NCBI GenBank assembly: GCA_902461565.1
Contig: CABPYL010000038.1
Coordinates: 1-32,772, forward strand
Direction of reading: 5' to 3'
DNA length: 32,772 bases
Source of the DNA: an uncultured Porphyromonadaceae bacterium
Lineage (GTDB): Bacteria; Bacteroidota; Bacteroidia; Bacteroidales; Muribaculaceae
The notes beneath the pieces were generated by a model. It was given only the letters and a program-made list of their open reading frames with translations, made no database searches and was not told the DNA's origin. Shown here in pieces: positions 31,529-32,772 of the stretch (position 1 is its first letter; each line of letters begins with the position of its first letter). The position numbers and the translations under genes were made by a program.

Positions 31529-32149
31529 TTAGAATTTGTTGACGACTTCAACGCTACCTTCACTCAGGAGGATAGCGTTTGTATTGAGCACGGCATAAGT
31601 GTTAACGTCACCAGCTGTCATCATGGTGGCGTTAGGCACATTGCGCATGGACAAATATACGTTATTATTTTTAGACGGTAAAACTAAAAGTACTTTTTTG
31701 CCTTCAACTTTAAGGTTTTTAGCAAAATTTACAAAATCTTTAGTTTTAGGAGCTTCAAAAACGGGCTCTTCCACCACGATAATCTCGCCGGCGGCAGCCT
31801 TGAGGCTCAGAGCCGAACGGCGTGCAAGTTCTTTGAGCTTACGGTTGAGCTTGAAGCGGTAGTCACGGGGACGGGGACCGAAAACACGGCCGCCGCCAAC
31901 AAGTACGGGCGAATTGATATCGCCGATACGGCTGCCGCCGCCACCTTTCTGCTTGTGCAGTTTGCGGGTTGAACCGCTCACTTCGCTGCGTTCTTTCGAT
32001 TTGTGTGTGCCCTGACGCTGGTTGGCAAGGTACTGCTTAACGTCGAGATAAAGGGCATGCTCGTTGGGCTCGATGGCGAAAACCTCATCGTTGAGGGTTA
32101 CGCGACGGCCGGTATCCTGGCCTTGCTGATTATATACTGCGAGTTCCAT
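31529..32149 (-). CDS. rplD: 50S ribosomal protein L4
   Basis: L4 reaches into the exit tunnel and, in enterobacteria, controls the S10 operon. From the ATG at 32149 the protein has 206 residues: MELAVYNQQGQDTGRRV, the tunnel loop (KSKERSEVSGSTRKLHKQKGGGGSRIG), VFGPRPRDYRFKLNRKLKELARRSALS and the C-terminal VNTYAVLNTNAILLSEGS. An earlier in-frame ATG at 32161 lies inside rplC, so the later one, 1 nt after the rplC stop, is chosen. The part encoding residues about 128-162 uses strikingly AT-rich codons (about 25 percent GC over 31661-31760, counted by hand). Confidence 0.97.
   Translation of the reverse strand: MELAVYNQQGQDTGRRVTLNDEVFAIEPNEHALYLDVKQYLANQRQGTHKSKERSEVSGSTRKLHKQKGGGGSRIGDINSPVLVGGGRVFGPRPRDYRFKLNRKLKELARRSALSLKAAAGEIIVVEEPVFEAPKTKDFVNFAKNLKVEGKKVLLVLPSKNNNVYLSMRNVPNATMMTAGDVNTYAVLNTNAILLSEGSVEVVNKF
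31652..31682 (-). promoter_or_regulatory. Possible internal promoter within rplD
   Basis: TATATTTG at 31652-31659 on the minus strand matches TAnnTTTG exactly, with TTTA (31679-31682) 19 bp upstream, one base from TTTG. It would drive the genes from rplW on. It lies in the AT-rich island, where such matches arise by chance more easily. Confidence 0.3.
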
Positions 32150-32150
32150 A

Positions 32151-32768
32151 TTATTTCTCAATTAAGACGATTGAACCTTTGCTTCCGGGTATGGAGCCCT
32201 TGATCATGATCAGGTTGTGCTCGGGGATAACTTTAATAATCTGAAGATTCTGCACGGTAACGCGCTCGTTGCCTGTCTGGCCGGCCATACGCATGCCTTT
32301 GAATACCTTTGCGGGGTACGAGCAGGCACCTACCGAACCGGGTGCGCGCAGACGGTCGTCCTGGCCATGAGTAGCCTGGCCTACACCGCCGAAACCGTGG
32401 CGCTTAACAACGCCCTGATAGCCCTTACCTTTGCTGGTGCCGATAACATCGACAAAGTCAGCTTCTGTGAAGAAGTCGGCGCCGATGGTATCGCCGAGGG
32501 CATACTGCGTTCCAAAACCTTTGAACTCGGCCAAGTGTCGCTTGGGAGTAACGCCGGCTTTTTTAAAGTGGCCGATTTCGGGCTGTGTTAGGTGCTTCTC
32601 CTTCTGCTCTTCAAAACCGAGCTGGAGTGCATCGTAGCCGTCTTTCTCAGCTGTCTTCACCTGAGTTACCACGCAAGGACCTACTTCGATAACAGTGCAC
32701 GGAACATTGCGTCCGTCGGCACTGAAAACGGATGTCATTCCGATTTTCTTTCCAATTAATCCTGGCAT
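32151..32768 (-). CDS. rplC: 50S ribosomal protein L3
   Basis: L3 is an early large-subunit assembly protein that reaches the peptidyl-transferase centre. The 205-residue product is complete: MPGLIGKKIGMTSVFSADGR, VIGTSKGKGYQGVVKRHGFG, GSVGACSYPAKVFKGMRMAGQTG. Its start codon is 4 nt from the right edge, so the upstream rpsJ expected in this order and the operon promoter lie outside the window. Confidence 0.98.
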   Translation of the reverse strand: MPGLIGKKIGMTSVFSADGRNVPCTVIEVGPCVVTQVKTAEKDGYDALQLGFEEQKEKHLTQPEIGHFKKAGVTPKRHLAEFKGFGTQYALGDTIGADFFTEADFVDVIGTSKGKGYQGVVKRHGFGGVGQATHGQDDRLRAPGSVGACSYPAKVFKGMRMAGQTGNERVTVQNLQIIKVIPEHNLIMIKGSIPGSKGSIVLIEK

Positions 32769-32772
32769 TTCT

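Overview
The window looks like a chromosomal segment of a Bacteroidales bacterium, possibly Muribaculaceae- or Prevotella-like; the family is inference. The evidence is the Bacteroidetes promoter form (TTTG, 19-20 bp, TAnnTTTG) in front of several genes, type IX secretion (T9SS) genes, Bacteroidetes-type zinc-free ribosomal proteins, weak ribosome-binding sites, and a moderately GC-rich genome with AT-rich intergenic DNA.

Left part (1-4.4 kb, minus strand): a probable operon runs from a consensus promoter at 4408-4439 through a sigma-54 activator-like AAA+ protein, an LptE-like lipoprotein, an uncharacterised helical protein and SecG, then past a strong hairpin to a U32-family protein. Divergent from it, a secreted protein with a T9SS-type C-terminal tail (4657-5439, plus) has its own consensus promoter and a terminator shared with ispF.

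Middle (5.5-16.3 kb, minus strand): rex leads a tight cluster of rex, a degenerate FAH-fold protein, a PorU-like C25 peptidase, porV and ispF. Upstream lies a second PorU-like peptidase behind a GH25 lysozyme. Two full-length PorU-like proteins with the same His/Cys spacing therefore flank rex. PorU removes the sorting domain of T9SS cargo and PorV delivers cargo to it, so the region joins secretion, a cargo protein and a redox sensor.

16.4-18.1 kb: a DUF1846 protein on the plus strand, then a roughly 300-bp gene-free stretch holding a 164-bp palindrome-rich element with 16-bp terminal inverted repeats, and the terminator of the ribosomal cluster.

Right part (18.1-32.8 kb, minus strand): the S10-spc-alpha ribosomal superoperon, transcribed right to left: L3, L4, L23, L2, S19, L22, S3, L16, L29, S17, L14, L24, L5, S14, S8, L6, L18, S5, L30, L15, SecY, Map, IF-1, L36, S13, S11, S4, RpoA, L17. 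Oddities are two unusually long structured spacers (before S8 and before S4), an AT-rich island inside the L4 gene, and an Ala/Glu/Pro repeat tail on L17. No tRNA, rRNA, CRISPR array or transposase gene was seen.
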